From Oscheius dolichura (taxonomy: Eukaryota; Nematoda; Chromadorea; Rhabditida; Rhabditidae), in assembly GCA_932521035.1 (NCBI GenBank), contig OW051494.1, positions 9,782,001-9,846,000 of the forward strand: a stretch of DNA of 64,000 bases, written 5' to 3'. Shown one piece after another: positions 20,996-31,123 of this stretch (the stretch's first letter is position 1; every line of letters begins with the position of its first letter). Under the pieces are notes generated by a model. That model was not told the DNA's origin. It did no database searches and saw only the letters and a program-made list of their open reading frames with translations. The position numbers were made by a program, and so were the translations under genes.

Positions 20996-21247
20996 ATGTT
21001 AAAAATCATGCTGGTTTCTCTCTTCTTCATTATGATTTCCATTCACTTGATCGAGCCGAAAATTGAAGACTCCTTCGGCGAACTCGAAGCTCAGGACCCT
21101 CTTCTGGCATGTCTAAACATGACATGTAATTTGATTACGTGCCTCCTTTGTGTAAGTTAACAATTTCAATAAGTGTACATTTTTATTAAGGGGGGAGGTC
21201 ACTGTTCGGCCGGCCAGTGTCGGTGCAAGAGGCCAGGATGTAATTGA
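20996..21247 (+). CDS. Secreted 8-cysteine peptide B
   Basis: Two exons (20996-21151, 21191-21247) split at the same phase-0 position as peptide gene A, just after the fourth cysteine. The intron is 39 nt and ends TTAAG rather than TTCAG. The product is about 70 residues: a hydrophobic signal peptide of ~21 residues, an acidic pro-region ending DPLLA, then C-x4-C-x4-C-x2-C-GGGH-C-x4-C-x-C-x4-C, identical spacing to peptide A. The tail is more basic (RCKRPGCN). TTTTCAG lies next to the ATG. AATAAA is near 21413 and a second TTTCAG near 21300 suggests a 3'UTR intron as in gene A. An antimicrobial role is plausible from the defensin-like order of cysteines but unproven. Confidence 0.8.
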
Positions 21248-22404
21248 AGGCTTTCGTAGGTTATCCAAATACTAATTTTAGTGTAAAAACATTTCTTTCA
21301 GATTCCCGCCTTACCTTCTATCCTGGGAGTATGGTTCTTCTACACTAACGCGGTCTTCAATATGTACAACGACTTTAAAACATCAACATTTCCCCCTTAT
21401 TTCTATTACACACAAATAAACGGTCCTTCTAATCCAAATGTTAGTTGAAATGGAACATCTTGAACAAACTAAACTGAATTATTGGCAAAAAGTTCAACGT
21501 CATCTCTCGGCTCCTCCTAGTGTAAACAACGCGGTCTCTAGTCTCTTTCTACTAAATCAAGCCCTCCACTTCATTATCCTCTTTTCTCAAGTGACACCAA
21601 GAGTCACAAATTTGTAGAAAAGGTCACCGAGACATTTTCCCGCTAGTGAGACGTACAAAATAGTGTTAACATCCGCCACGATGAAATTAACCCCCGTAGC
21701 GTGACGAAACTGAACGGGAATACGGATAATTAGAACTTTTTTTCTAGCTGGGGACTTTATGAAGGGAGCTACCGTATTTTTAGAAGAGACACTTCCCTGG
21801 AATGTTGACTAGAGGGCGGGAAAGCATACATGGCACTTCTCACGGCCCGGCCCGCCTCGCAACTGGAATATCTTGATTATTTCTGCACCATTGTTGATAA
21901 ACTAAAAACTCAGATGGAGAGCACGATCTCAGCTATCGCCCAATCAAATTTTCAGCCTGATTCTATGCGTGGAAAATTCAGGAGACACGGAAATGTTGAA
22001 CAATTCAGTAAAATTCAACGATTTTTGCACAAACTTCTCATTTTGGCTGTCAAACGTGAATTGTATCGAATTTTCGTCTATTTTTCTATTTTTAAATTAC
22101 AACAAAGCGAAAAAACTATTCTAATAGAAAAGTCTATCAGTTATAAAGGTTATCATGATCATTCTCCGCGCCTATTCATCACAATCGCTTAGCAACGGAG
22201 TGGGCAATTGCCACGGCGAAATGAGCTTACAGCGGAAATAATTTTCTATTATTTAAAGGTCTAACAGTAATTTTTCATTAATCTAGTCATTAAACATCAC
22301 AATCGTTGTCTATTTCTACCAGAATGGCAATTCCCGGTTAGACCACAACCCTTTCCGTTAATTATTTCTAATTTAGCCGAAGAGTTGGGGTTTTAAAGGT
22401 CTAA
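21248..22404. other. Intergenic stretch; one doubtful ORF
   Basis: A 120-codon frame at 21830-22192 (+) begins MALLTARPASQLEYLDYF and is weakly amphipathic. It has no splice context, leader or known motif and its second half is AT-driven, so it was not called. Two copies of the short motif TTAAAGGTCTAA occur near 22252 and 22392. Confidence 0.3.
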
Positions 22405-24116
22405 ATGCATCATCCACTTCCGTTTGTAATTACGGTACCAGCACAAAATAATCTGCTGATTATTTCACCAAATTATGGAGAAGAACCCCAAGGTCCTACT
22501 GGATATCCATGTGAAAAACGGCGATTCCAAGTCTTGCTCCTGGTTTATGTCGTCCTGCAGACTATCATGGTTTGTTTTCTTAATTTAATGGAGTTCTGAC
22601 CCAGTTAGACCTTTAAAAAGAACACTATGGAAAATTTCTGGATTACTGTAAAAGCGCGCCAACAAACGCGGGTAAACAGCGGGCGAGTTGCCGATTGTCG
22701 CGCGTTTGATGAAATTCGCGGAACAAAATTGAAATTTGGCATTTTCTTTCATTTTTTGGTATTTTCACGATTTTAAAGCAGTTTACTCGTAATCAGCAGA
22801 AAATTCTGAACAGTTTACAGCCAAAAAGCTCCATAAACTCTACCGTAACCCTTCTAATCCCTTTCCCCTTTTCAGAAATTCGCCCAAGTAGCGATTAGCT
22901 CCGGATTAAATCTTGGAAATTTTGGTAATTCCTACGTGGCCATATTTATGCCTATTCTCTTCTTTGGCTACTTTGTCGCCATGGTTAATCAGTGGCTCGC
23001 CGTCATGGCTTTTGCTTACAAGCCTTGTATGGTAAGATTTGCTCCTCGAAAATACAATCTTTTCTTCCAAAAATAGGGGCACCGTAAATTTGTCTCTTCG
23101 GGACATTTTGGTCAACTGGGGAAGAAAAATTGAGCAAAATCGAAAATCCCGATCACTTTTCTTTAAACGGTCCCGCGCGGAAGGTTTTGTGACCCGTTAC
23201 CGTAACCCTATTTCCAGACTTTGGAGCGATTTTCCTGCAATCGGCTACTTCATTCAGCTTTCGTCTACCTAATGATCTTGGTAGGACCCTTTCCAGCGCC
23301 AAAATTGCCCGATTTTCAGGATAATTTCATCCTCTTGGGACTTCCACTGCTCGGTTTACTGTGGGGTCTAAATACTATCGTTTCTCTTGGCTTTGGTACC
23401 GGTTTCCCCTAAATTTCGAGGCAATCTCTCCCAAATTTAGGTATAGTCCTGGCTGTCTGTAATGTTTCCTGGTTTACGACTGTTACAAAAGTGGAGATGA
23501 GTGATCATATGGTATGAGAAAAATATGATAATGATATCAACATTTGTTACAGCCACTACTTCTGAACGATAATTATCTCTTCGCTGGGGAACAACAAACC
23601 GGCGCCGGTGATAATAACCTACGGATTGTGGAGACTTCAAGCTTCAAAATTGTGATCTACAACAGTGGAAAACAGGTTGGACCGCGTTTTTTGGGTTACT
23701 AATTGAGCTGAAACCTGGTTCGTCAAAGCCATCATGATCTTGGCTACAAACTAGCTTTTTATTTTATGAAAACGGTTCAGAAATAATCGAATTATGGCCA
23801 CAAACTGCTCAGAAAAGGAACGCGTTACGTAATTTTTCCGTTATGTAACGCGCAAAGCGCGCACGCCCGGGGGCACACAAAATCGGGCGTAGTGCCCACG
23901 TATGCCCGTAGGATCCCATAGCGAACCGAGTTTTTGGTCATCGCTGTCCCTCACTCCAAGCGGTAGCGTTTAGAACCAAGGGGCACGGTCTAGACTACTT
24001 GTATTGTTCAGTTAGACCTTTAAAAATTGGTAGTTGATATTATTTTCCAGTTAAAACTGCGCTGTTCCTTGCCAAGAAGCTTTCATGCCCGAATTGGTTG
24101 CAAACAGGCAGCGTAA
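22405..24116 (+). CDS. Multi-pass membrane protein, receptor-like, family unknown
   Basis: Seven exons join without frame conflict: 22405-22569, 22876-23031, 23218-23280, 23320-23395, 23441-23511, 23553-23675, 24051-24116. The product is about 204 residues with about five hydrophobic segments, including FQVLLLVYVVLQTIM, YVAIFMPILFFGYFVAMV, FILLGLPLLGLLWGL and IVLAVCNVSWF, then a polar segment rich in N, D and G. It resembles part of a nematode 7TM receptor but no diagnostic motif is present. Introns 1 and 2 are enlarged by a palindromic repeat and a MITE. The frame ends at TAA 24114-24116 and continues open in the same frame for 181 more codons (see the next feature). The start ATG lacks a TTTCAG leader, so an upstream exon is possible. 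Confidence 0.6.
22632..22850. repeat. Dispersed GCGCGCCAACA palindrome repeat, copy 2
   Basis: Matches 17978-18195: ATTACTGTAAAAGCGCGCCAAC, a GC palindrome, then the TCGTAATCAGCAGAAAATTCTGAAC tail. It lies in intron 1 of the membrane-protein gene. Confidence 0.7.
23062..23216 (+). repeat. MITE family 2, copy 1 (intronic)
   Basis: Core phrases are TTTGTCTCTTCGGGAC, GAAAATCCCGATCACTTTT and GTCCCGCGCGGAAGGTTTTG..ACCCGTTACCGTAACCCTATTT. It has short inverted ends around CCAAAAATAGGG and lies in intron 2 of the gene at 22405. Confidence 0.8.
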
Positions 24117-24662
24117 ATGGTTCGAATATTCCATTTAACCGTATCTTGGGCTTTTCTGCTTTTTGAGCAGCGTTTAGGTCCTTTCAGGCCTCACAAAAGT
24201 GTGTATTCCAAGTTTCAGGCCTTCACCGGAGACCTAACTATTGTCAGGAGGACCTTGGAGCCGTCCTACCGTTATATACACCATCGCCGAGGGGGCAGAA
24301 GGCCCCGCTACAACATAACAACCTGCCAATTTGCAGTCTACCTAGAATCGGAATATGGAATACCCCCACAGGGATTTATTACAGTAATCCCAGATTCAAA
24401 TTTCACCCAGGGAACTTTTCAGCTGATCCCGGAGACCCATACTCTGCCCGGGGCTGTACTAATCAAGGATTTTCGATCTTTTGGCTATAATCGGAGGACG
24501 GTAGTGGAGACGATGATTTTCAGCGGGGCAAAACAACTCGTAAAGTTGACCCAGAACTACCGGCCAATGGTTCCGGGACTCACTGGAAGGGGCTTCCTTC
24601 CAGCGGCCATAAGAGACCGGCAACATGTTAACGAATCGAATGTTTGCCCTGTTTCGAAATAA
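24117..24662 (+). CDS. 181-codon ORF in frame after a single stop of the upstream gene
   Basis: The frame starts at an ATG directly after the TAA of the preceding exon and in the same phase. The product is basic, with a short hydrophobic N-terminus (TVSWAFLLF), an RRGGRRPRYN stretch and a hydrophobic/polar alternation near GAVLIKDF. No domain was recognised. It may be an extended C-terminus reached by readthrough, a nonsense-mutated tail, a separate gene, or chance. AATAAA-like AATAAAAATTG follows at 24658. Confidence 0.35.
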   Translation: MVRIFHLTVSWAFLLFEQRLGPFRPHKSVYSKFQAFTGDLTIVRRTLEPSYRYIHHRRGGRRPRYNITTCQFAVYLESEYGIPPQGFITVIPDSNFTQGTFQLIPETHTLPGAVLIKDFRSFGYNRRTVVETMIFSGAKQLVKLTQNYRPMVPGLTGRGFLPAAIRDRQHVNESNVCPVSK

Positions 24663-24966
24663 AAATTGCAAAATATTGTTGCTTTAATAATTTTCCTGCT
24701 TTATTGGAGACCAGAAAATGTCAAACTCCTCCCAAAAAAACCCTTTATTACACTAAAAATTCCATTACTTTCCAATATCCCCCCGCGAAAAGCTCAATTT
24801 GCACCCTGGCGCGTTTTCCCGTCTTTTCCTACCGTATACCCATAAAGTTTATTAAAAATTAGCAAAAGAATGATGTCCTAAACGGCTAGGGAGATAGGTG
24901 ACACCGGTCTGTCAACAAAGGCCGTCCGTTTCCAATGACCAAGGCCTCCCGAGCGGCTAATATCGT

Positions 24967-25038
24967 GGTTCCATAGTATAGTGGTTAGTACACTGGACTT
25001 TGAATCCAGTAGCCCGAGTTCGAATCTCGGTGGAACCT
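24967..25038 (+). tRNA. tRNA-Gln (TTG)
   Basis: A complete 72-nt cloverleaf. The acceptor GGTTCCA pairs with TGGAACC, the anticodon stem ACTGGA/TCCAGT encloses CTTTGAA with anticodon TTG, and the T-arm contains GAGTTCGAATCTC. A T-run follows for termination. No encoded CCA. Two further identical-type copies lie on the minus strand at 29728 and 30332. Confidence 0.95.
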
Positions 25039-25628
25039 AGACTTTTTGCTTTTTTTCCTTTGACATTGTTGTTATTTTTCTGGTCTATTTGTCCATGTTT
25101 TAGTTATTTTTTCCCATTTTGAATATTTGTAAAGGTGGGGAAATGACGCCTAACCGGGTTTCGCGGCTTTTCAACTGTCTATTAGGTTGTAACATAAGTC
25201 TTGTCCCTGGGTTTCCCACAAATCCCCGTGCTCCAATTCTTTTTCTGTTATATTCTACGCCTCGTTTTATGGTTATCCACCAATTTTCAGTTCATTTGCA
25301 TGTCACCGTGAATTTTGACAACCAAAAAAAAGGAATTGGAGCACGGGGATTTGTGGGAAACCCAGGGACAAGACTTATGGTACAACCTAATATTAGCTTG
25401 TTATTTTGTCTTTTTCCTGGCTTCCAAGGTTTTTGTCATTATCCCGTATTATTGCCTGCAATTTCATACTTCAGCGCGGCTGATTGTGTTCCGGGTAATC
25501 CCCTCCAAATTGGGATCAACACCTGTCCATTTTTCCCCGTAAATGAGGTCTCCGCGAGAGAATATTCGCGAGACCAATAACACAGATTTAATTCCTACCC
25601 CCACAGACCTCTCCCCCAGCTGAACTCA
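25039..25628. repeat. Spacer with a 55-bp-arm hairpin
   Basis: The arm at about 25188-25242 (GACTTATGTTACAACC on its complement) pairs with 25330-25385 around a ~90-base loop. Both arms contain CCCTGGGTTTCCCACAAATC or its complement. Open frames at 25119-25580 are products of the hairpin. It is a probable small inverted-repeat element. Confidence 0.65.
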
Positions 25629-26611
25629 ATGAAGTGGATAATCTTCGTCTTTTCCCTTCTTCCTACAATTTATTGCTACCATCAGAAATGGCAGGTCCTC
25701 AGCGACTACCAGAAGGACCTCCTCTTCCCAAATGTTACCGTCGATACGGCGGCTTTTTACGACGCCGAGAACATGACGGATGTTGAAAATTTATGCGAAG
25801 AGACGGCTAACGAAGTGGAGGTTCGTTTTTCACAGTTTTCAGACCAGACATTCATAAATTTCAGCCTCCAGAGGGCCGAGAAGCTGCTGCAAACGCCTGT
25901 ACGACGTTCTTCTTCCACCGGAAGGAGGCACAGAGATGGCTTGACCAGTTGTTCAAAGTCCTTCCACAGTACAATATTTCAGTGGCTAATAGTGCCAAGG
26001 TGAGCCAATGGGTCTTACCACGATAACTAAGAAAACGGGGAAATGAACAGCCAGGGACGTCTAGTTCTTTTCCAAAGAATAGAGCCACCGTAACGGGTCG
26101 CAAAACCTTCCGCGCGGGACCTTTTGAGCAAGAGTGATCGGGATTTTCAATTTCGCTCGATTTTTCATCACCGTGGCGACAAAAGCTCTCGAAGAGACAA
26201 ATGTGCCGTAGTCGTTTTTTTGGTAAAAGACTATTAAACATTTGTTTTCTACAGTAACCATTTATGAGTTTTGGATCCTAGGCAACTCATTTCATGTCTA
26301 AATCCCAAGGGAATTCTAGTTGGGAACCAATTCTCCCCATTTTCAGCTAAAATCCTGGTTCTGGATGATTGACGCCAAGTCGGATTCGATGGCTGAGACG
26401 ATTTACTGCTTCAAGAAGGAGAAATACCGCAGTTCGGCAAATAATCTACATTTTTCTTGACCACAATAGGTGTTTTTAGATCCCAGTAGTAGTCTGGAAG
26501 AAGCTGGATGCCGTTTTTGACCAGATTCTTAAAGATCACCCTGAAATTGGTACCTCCGCTTATAATATCTTTAGTTACGAGACTGATCGCCGTAAAGCTC
26601 TTGAAAAGTAA
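25629..26611 (+). CDS. Secreted protein of the HQKWQ family, member 1
   Basis: Four exons (25629-25820, 25865-25999, 26347-26431, 26487-26611) give about 178 residues. The signal peptide is residues 1-16, followed by YHQKWQ. Family features shared with the genes at 37529 and 39363 are HQKWQ after the leader, a Cys in ENLCEE, an exon with C..FF(x)HR(x3)Q(x)W(x)D(x)LF, an exon starting LKSW(x)W, and a last exon with WKK. The exon 3/4 junction needs the donor CGCA/GTTCGG and acceptor CCCAG/TAG and is the least certain point. Intron 2 contains a MITE. The protein is predicted extracellular and mainly helical; no known domain was recognised. Confidence 0.75.
26066..26231 (-). repeat. MITE family 2, copy 2 (intronic)
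   Basis: Minus-strand orientation of the family: GTAACGGGTCGCAAAACCTTCCGCGCGGGACC ... CGAAGAGACAAATGTGCCG. It is inserted in intron 2 of HQKWQ member 1. Confidence 0.8.
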
Positions 26612-26853
26612 GTTTTGAGAAGTGGAGGATGTTTACAAAGCGTCATTTTGTAAAATAGAAAGAGGAGAATAACCTATTTCAGCAGCGGCGTCGTCTTACG
26701 GAAGCATTACTGTGACTAGACGACGGTTTTTGAAAGAATAAACCTTTCTATTGTTGTTGTACCGTAGATACCCATCTTATTAGTAAAATTTGCTTTAATA
26801 CAGTAGATACAGTATCTTTTTAGACCAAAAGACCGCCAATTGGGTGCTGGATG

Positions 26854-26990
26854 GGCTCGGTCCTCGATAGTTCAGTCGCCTGCACCCGTAAAGTCTCGGC
26901 AGGAGGATCATTTTTATTCAAAACAGTTGTAAAATTGTGTCACCTTTACCTTTGTCTTGCCGAGATTTTACGGGTGCAGGGGATCGGTTT
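26854..26990 (-). repeat. MITE family 1, copy 2
   Basis: GGCTCGGTCCTCGATAGTTC, CTGCACCCGTAAAGTCTCGGC and the inverted partner CGAGATTTTACGGGTGCAGG. The internal AATAAA-containing segment is on the minus strand. Intergenic. Confidence 0.8.
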
Positions 26991-27307
26991 ACATTCTTGC
27001 CGTAGAATGGGCCTTCAAATCGTATTTTCCTAGCCATGAATCCAAAAAAGTCTAGAGATCCTAAAGAGATCAGGCCCTCGTGTTCTGGAAATCTTCTCTT
27101 TCGACCTCTGTTTCTGTTTCTTTCTCCTCCTCCCGGGAATGATTTGTTATTTGAGGATTCCTTGCCGTAGGGACCTTGCGGGCAGCAGCTGTGTATTTTG
27201 TTTTTCTCAATATGATATCATCCTGTCAACATTTTCTCACATTTCCAGGGAGGGTTCCGTCTGGATCTTACTCTTTTAGACTTTCCTTTCCATTTTTTTT
27301 CCAGAAA

Positions 27308-28617
27308 ATGGATTATTTACTCTTTTTGATGGCGTCATTACCGCTATACTTTTGCCGACCAGCGGATTTGGTCCTGCCGCCGACTGTCACCCCTCCGCCA
27401 ACGACAAGAGACGAACTTTTAATCAGTCTAGTCAAGGTATGGTCTTTTTCAAAAAATAGGGTTACCGTATATTTGTCTCTTCGGGACCTTTGGGACAACC
27501 GGTGAAGAAAAATCGCGCGAAATCGAAAATCCCGATCACTTTTGCCCAAAAACGTCCCGCGCGGAAGGTTTTGCCACCTGTTCCGGTAACGCTATTTTTG
27601 GAAAAGAACTCCTTTTCAGAAATTAAACGGCGACTTTACAAAATTGATAGAAAAGTATCAAAGAAGAGAGAATTCGGAGAAACAGGTGGTTACCAGCCTT
27701 CTCCTTTGCATTGACGAGATCTACAGTGTCAATGAAACCGAACAATTGGAAAGATGCTCCACCCAAGCGGCTCAAGTCATCGTAAGACCCTAACGTTTCA
27801 CTATAACGGGAGAAATTCTCTTCAGAATGAGCCGCTATCATTTGCAAAAGATTTTCTCCGCACCGCGGGGCAGGCAGCTAATCAAGTCCAAGGATTGAGA
27901 GTAGATCCCTATGCCATTTGGATATACTCCCATATTTTCACCATGGAAGAATTTAAAGCACTAGATGAACAGTTGAAGGTGGAATGGGGGAAGGAAATAC
28001 TGGATAATGTGAGTTTTTAAGGGGAAGTAAAGTACTGTACCGAGAGAAGAAGGTGGCGGATTGGCTCTGAGGCTGCAGCAGTTGAAAATGGCTCGTTCTT
28101 TGAGCTCAGTTCTCGACAATCCGGCTCCCTGCACCCGTAAAGTCTCGGCAAGGCAAAGGTATAAAGGCGTCACAGTTGTGTAACGGTTTTGAATAAAGTT
28201 GCTCCTCCTGCCGAGATTTTACGGGTGCGGCGGATCGACCTATCAAGGACAGAGCCTTCCCAAGCTGCTAAAGGGTCCCGACGCAACTTCTGTAATTCAT
28301 TTTTCCAGGTTGTTCACTCCCCCGGAATCTCTGAAACATTTCTCGTCGTCGCGATGGAAAAGACTCGCGCCTTGGCCACTGATGAAGAGTTCAAGGCCTT
28401 GTCTCTAGAAGATCAAATCCTCGCCGTTAAACGGGTTGTAATTCTCCAAGCTGTGAGTTTTTCATCATTGTATAACAAAAAAAATCATGGAATTCAGGAA
28501 AAGGAGGCTATCAAACAGGAAGTCAAGAAATTCTTAAAGGAAATCGTCGCAACTCATAGAGAAGATAACCCAGAGGCCGTGACGGCGCCGCCGGAACCGC
28601 AAACTGTTGAATTATGA
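27308..28617 (+). CDS. Secreted helical-family protein, member 1
   Basis: Five exons (27308-27436, 27620-27781, 27826-28008, 28309-28452, 28498-28617), all phase 0, give 245 residues. Residues 1-16 are a signal peptide, followed by a proline/threonine linker. Exon 1 ends in ...SLVK, the same exon-1 ending (K or Q codon, then GT) seen in most cluster members. Exon 2 holds two cysteines (LLLCIDEI, LERCST). Exons 3 and 4 contain the family's aromatic-x-F-x3-D pattern (TMEEFKALDEQLK, TDEEFKALSLEDQ), which looks like an internal repeat. The C-terminus is Glu/Pro-rich. Intron 1 holds a family 2 MITE and intron 3 a family 1 MITE. AATAAA is near 28677. The function is unknown; extracellular location is inferred from the leader. 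Confidence 0.82.
27440..27610 (+). repeat. MITE family 2, copy 3 (intronic)
   Basis: Contains AAAATAGGGTTACCGTATATTTG, CTCTTCGGGACCTTTGGGAC and CCCGCGCGGAAGGTTTTG. It fills intron 1 of secreted helical member 1. Confidence 0.8.
28110..28257 (+). repeat. MITE family 1, copy 3 (intronic)
   Basis: Full palindromic copy with TATAAAGGCGTCACAG and TTTTGAATAAAG on the plus strand. It lies in intron 3 of secreted helical member 1, whose flanking exons remain in frame. Confidence 0.85.
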
Positions 28618-29417
28618 TCATTTTTTCGATACAATGAGCAGAAAATATGGATTTATGGGGAGTTACTAATGTGAAAATAAAGATATTACTCTTTTATTAC
28701 TATGTTCTCCAAAATGAAGTCCAAAACCTTGTTCCAGATCGAATCTTCCGATAAAGGGATAACTTGAAGTCTTCTCCTTGTTTTTAGGTAAATTTCTGTT
28801 TTAATCGTCGACTTATTCGGCCCATTTACCCTCGTTTGCCCGTTTACGCGCCTCTGACCGTCTTTCCTCCTTCCGGTGGTGATTCAATGAGAATTCGAAT
28901 GCCGTGGCAGCATAACAGTGACGTCAACAACCAAAAAATCGCCCTGCTCATAGATCCTGCACCTTTTAGAACATTTTCGTTCCTAATGAGCTTTGAGACA
29001 CGCTTGCAGACTCGGCCTACCCCCGTAAAATCTCGGCAAGGCAAAGGTATAAAGGCGTCACAGTTTTGTAACAGTTTTGAATAACGGTGATCCTCCTGCC
29101 GAGATTTTACGGGTGCAGGGGATCGGTCTATCGTGTACCGAGCCCGCTTTTCATCCTTTGAGAAGGCCAGCAACGTCCCTGTCCTTTTATGTCCTTTTTT
29201 AATTTTCAGTTTCAGTTTCTGACTCGTCTTTTAGCAAATTTTTACCGTCGAATGACCAAAAATCCAACCAAAAATGATAATTTCGACAATTTAGTCAAAA
29301 ATTCCGCATTTTTTTTCGCGTTTGTTTCCATTTTTATGTTGTCTTTCATTTCATTGTTACAGTTTGCCTCTCCCTATCTACCTTCACATAATTTCAAACC
29401 GATGCTCTTTTTCAGGA
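28618..29417. repeat. Intergenic stretch with MITE family 1, copy 4
   Basis: A family 1 copy lies at about 29005-29144 (CCCCCGTAAAATCTCGGCAAGG ... CCGAGATTTTACGGGTGCAGG). The rest is the 3' flank of the upstream gene and the leader of the downstream one. No further gene was seen. Confidence 0.7.
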
Positions 29418-30856
29418 ATGTTGCTACCGATTGTTATTTTGCTCTTGGGATCAGATCATCATGCCTCGATGAATAATGGATCAACAGCAGAGAAAGGAGA
29501 AGAAGTCAGAATACACCACAATAATAGGACAAGCATAGCTGCATTTATAAAAGTACGTGATCTGTTATTACATTTTAGGAGCTCAAACATTATTACAAAC
29601 ATAAAATCAAGCGTCCCATTTCGAAAAAGAACGTTTCGCGCTCTTCAAATGTCTATTTCCGGCTAAAAACAACAGCAAAGGATCAAAAATAAAAGCAAAA
29701 ATGATCAACAGAAAAAAAACAAAAGTTAGGTTCCACCGAGATTCGAACTCGGGCTACTGGATTCAAAGTCCAGTGTACTAACCACTATACTATGGAACCG
29801 CGCGGACAACGCTATTTGCAGCGACTGGTCATTAGCAAACCGTCACCCCCCCAAGGGTTTGGAAAGCCATTGTTTACAATAGAGATAGTCGGGGAACGAG
29901 AGTGCTCACTTTAGCCCTCCGCATTGAATGCAAGAGAGGCCGTCAGCAAGTGTTTTCCGCTTTTTGACCACTTTTATTGGAAAAAACGGGTGAGTTTCAA
30001 GGAATTTCCGCTTTGGAACCATCTTTCTTCAATCTGCTACTTATTTTATAATCACTTCCCCCTGTTACGTTACCTGGAAAAAAGGGTAATTTGAACCGAC
30101 AAGGCCGTAAAATCGGCTGAAATCTTGGAATGGAAGCAAATCTTTGAAGTGATCCCCATTCTGCTTGAATATTTTGCTCTAGGGCCATTTTTCTTTTAAT
30201 TTAACCTGCCATAATTCAAATTTGGTTATTGTATTGTAGTAAAATAATTAAATGTCCATTTCTCGGTAAAAATAACGTGAAAAAGTGCTAAAATAAGTTC
30301 AAAAATGCTTACTGGAAAAAAAGAAAAAATTAGGTTCCACCGAGATTCGAACTCGGGCTACTGGATTCAAAGTCCAGTGTACTAACCACTATACTATGGA
30401 ACCACGCGGACAGACGTGTTTTGAAAGTATTCAAGCAGGCTTGAAACAACCTTTTCTGTCCAGAAGTCGCCAACCTACCTGTGGTTTCAATTCTGACTTC
30501 CAGAAGACCCGAAAACCCCCATAGGAACCTAATATCTTCCATTTTCAGAAGCTGAATACGTCCATTGACTTTCTGCTAGAGGAATATACACAAGCCAATG
30601 AGAAGACAAAAGTAATGGAAGCTATTCGTCTCTGTACCAAGACTGTCTACAATTATGGCCTTTCTGATGATAAAAAAGTGGAGGATTGTACAATGTTTGG
30701 TGAAAAAAAGAAAAGGGGAAAGAGTTATTTTTCTGTATTTATAGGCCGATACTTGTTTAAATGTTCTATTTTATCTGGAGAATATTGTAAAATAAGAAAA
30801 ATAAGGACCCCCAAGAAGCCCGGGAAAAAGCGGAAGCGATTCTCAAGGCTGCCTGA
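29418..30856 (+). CDS. Secreted helical-family protein, member 2 (short)
   Basis: Exon 1 (29418-29553) starts right after TTTTTCAGGA and encodes a leader (MLLPIVILLLG) plus a polar stretch ending AAFIK before GTACGTG. Exon 2 begins at about 30548 (TTTTCAG/AAGCTGAAT) with KLNTSIDFLLEEY and two cysteines, closely paralleling exon 2 of member 1. The 3' end is unclear. A likely last exon ends EAREKAEAILKAA at TGA 30854-30856, using acceptor ATAAG and a donor at GATAAAAAA/GTGGAG. Intron 1 is about 990 nt and carries two tRNA-Gln genes on the opposite strand. The product would be only about 110 residues, far shorter than member 1, so truncation is possible. Confidence 0.55.
29728..29799 (-). tRNA. 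tRNA-Gln (TTG)
   Basis: Reverse complement of the same 72-nt sequence as at 24967: anticodon TTG, intact acceptor, D, anticodon and T stems. It lies within intron 1 of secreted helical member 2, opposite strand. Confidence 0.95.
30332..30403 (-). tRNA. tRNA-Gln (TTG)
   Basis: Third copy of the same tRNA-Gln, again on the minus strand and in the same intron, about 530 bases from its neighbour. Short flanks (CGCGGACA upstream, TTAGG downstream) are shared with the copy at 29728, suggesting local duplication. Confidence 0.95.
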
Positions 30857-31123
30857 TCCGGCGCCCTCGGCCGTTCCTCCTTCTACGAGTTCAAAACTTC
30901 CTCTTCTAGGTGTTTTTTTATCCGTTTCTATTCTTTTTTGTCAAAGTTTTCTTCAATTATTCAATAAAAATGTACTTTTTTATGTTTTGGAAGAGGTTCC
31001 TGATCAAATGTTGCAACAAGTGACACGACAAGTGACAGTTGCTAGTGACAGCCATCTTGTTCCTTTGACCCTTTCCCGACGGGCTCGAGTGACATTTTTT
31101 GACATTCTTCTTCTTGTTGAAGA

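Noticed and set aside
25119-25580. 153-codon plus-strand ORF
   Set aside because: Covers both arms of a hairpin repeat; translations of the arms mirror each other.
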